Assembly: GCA_045612485.1 (NCBI GenBank)
Contig: JAZKZE010000018.1
Coordinates: 1 to 32,862 of the forward strand
Source: RGIG5327 sp045612485
GTDB lineage: Bacteria; Verrucomicrobiota; Lentisphaeria; Victivallales; UBA1829
Direction of reading: 5' to 3'
Length of the DNA: 32,862 nucleotides
Of this stretch, positions 32,818-32,862 are shown in pieces. How positions within the stretch are numbered: the stretch's first letter is position 1; each line of letters starts with the position of its first letter. Below the pieces are notes generated by a model that saw only the letters and a program-made list of their open reading frames with translations, was not told the origin of the DNA and ran no database searches. The translations under genes were made by a program, and so were the position numbers.

Positions 32818-32862
32818 GGAATTGCTTTTATCGTCACGATAAAAACAATTCCAACTTTTTTT
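32818..32862 (+). terminator. Rho-independent terminator after the SBP gene
   Basis: GGAATTG (32818-32824) pairs with CAATTCC (32846-32852) and TTTTATCG (32826-32833) with CGATAAAA (32837-32844), with one C/A mismatch and a 3-base loop. It is followed by AAC and at least seven Ts up to the window end. It probably ends the MBL/kinase/SBP transcript. Confidence 0.75.

Noticed and set aside
1..32862. CRISPR array, tRNA or rRNA genes, phage or IS transposase
   Set aside because: I looked for repeated spaced units, cloverleaf-like sequences and transposase motifs and found none.

Overview
This window reads as chromosomal DNA from a Lentisphaerota (Victivallales-like) bacterium of the PVC group. 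No rRNA is present, so the placement is inferred from gene content. Pointers are a DUF4838 glycosidase-like protein with a CBM9-like tail, a GH20-like cytosolic protein, several Gfo/Idh/MocA oxidoreductases, a C45 acyltransferase-like protein, sigma-54 and a Hanks-type kinase with a zinc-ribbon head. Both strands are densely coded, gene starts often carry AAGGAG-type ribosome sites, and promoters of TTGNNN-16/17-TATAWT form are readable. I see no tRNA, rRNA, CRISPR array, transposase or phage gene.

Layout. 1-6351 (+): a promoter and a perfect 17-bp inverted repeat precede a four-gene run: parE-like, parC-like, a small YkgJ-type cysteine-cluster protein and a C45 Ntn-hydrolase. 6380-11748 (-): a carbohydrate cassette, oxidoreductase - secreted DUF4838 protein - oxidoreductase, ends in a strong terminator and is divergent from an AraC regulator (11901-12767, +) that probably controls it. 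12797-16028 (-): a tightly coupled trio of APH-fold kinase, HAD phosphatase and unrecognised 490-residue protein. 16245-16637 (-): a small lipoprotein behind two tandem palindromes. 16996-20272 (-): an operon of cyclase-fold protein, AAC(3)/TIM-barrel fusion and M20 peptidase. 20452-24471 (-): GH20-like protein and RsmB. 24618-28516 (-): sigma-54, translationally coupled to a polytopic membrane protein. 28746-32677 (+): MBL-fold hydrolase, Ser/Thr kinase and a membrane-anchored solute-binding protein. The right edge holds a short tandem repeat, a large hairpin that may be a dispersed repeat, and a rho-independent terminator.

How the parts fit. The cassette at 6452-11748 looks like glycan or uronate catabolism: an exported hydrolase-like protein releases sugars, cytosolic oxidoreductases process them, and AraC senses them. 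The three gene sets least explained by known systems are the kinase-HAD-unknown trio, the AAC(3)-TIM fusion operon in which the cyclase and TIM-barrel parts lack expected metal ligands, and the kinase/solute-binding-protein pair. Function in all three is inference. The best candidate for an undescribed system is the cyclase / AAC(3)-TIM / M20 operon, followed by the kinase-HAD trio.
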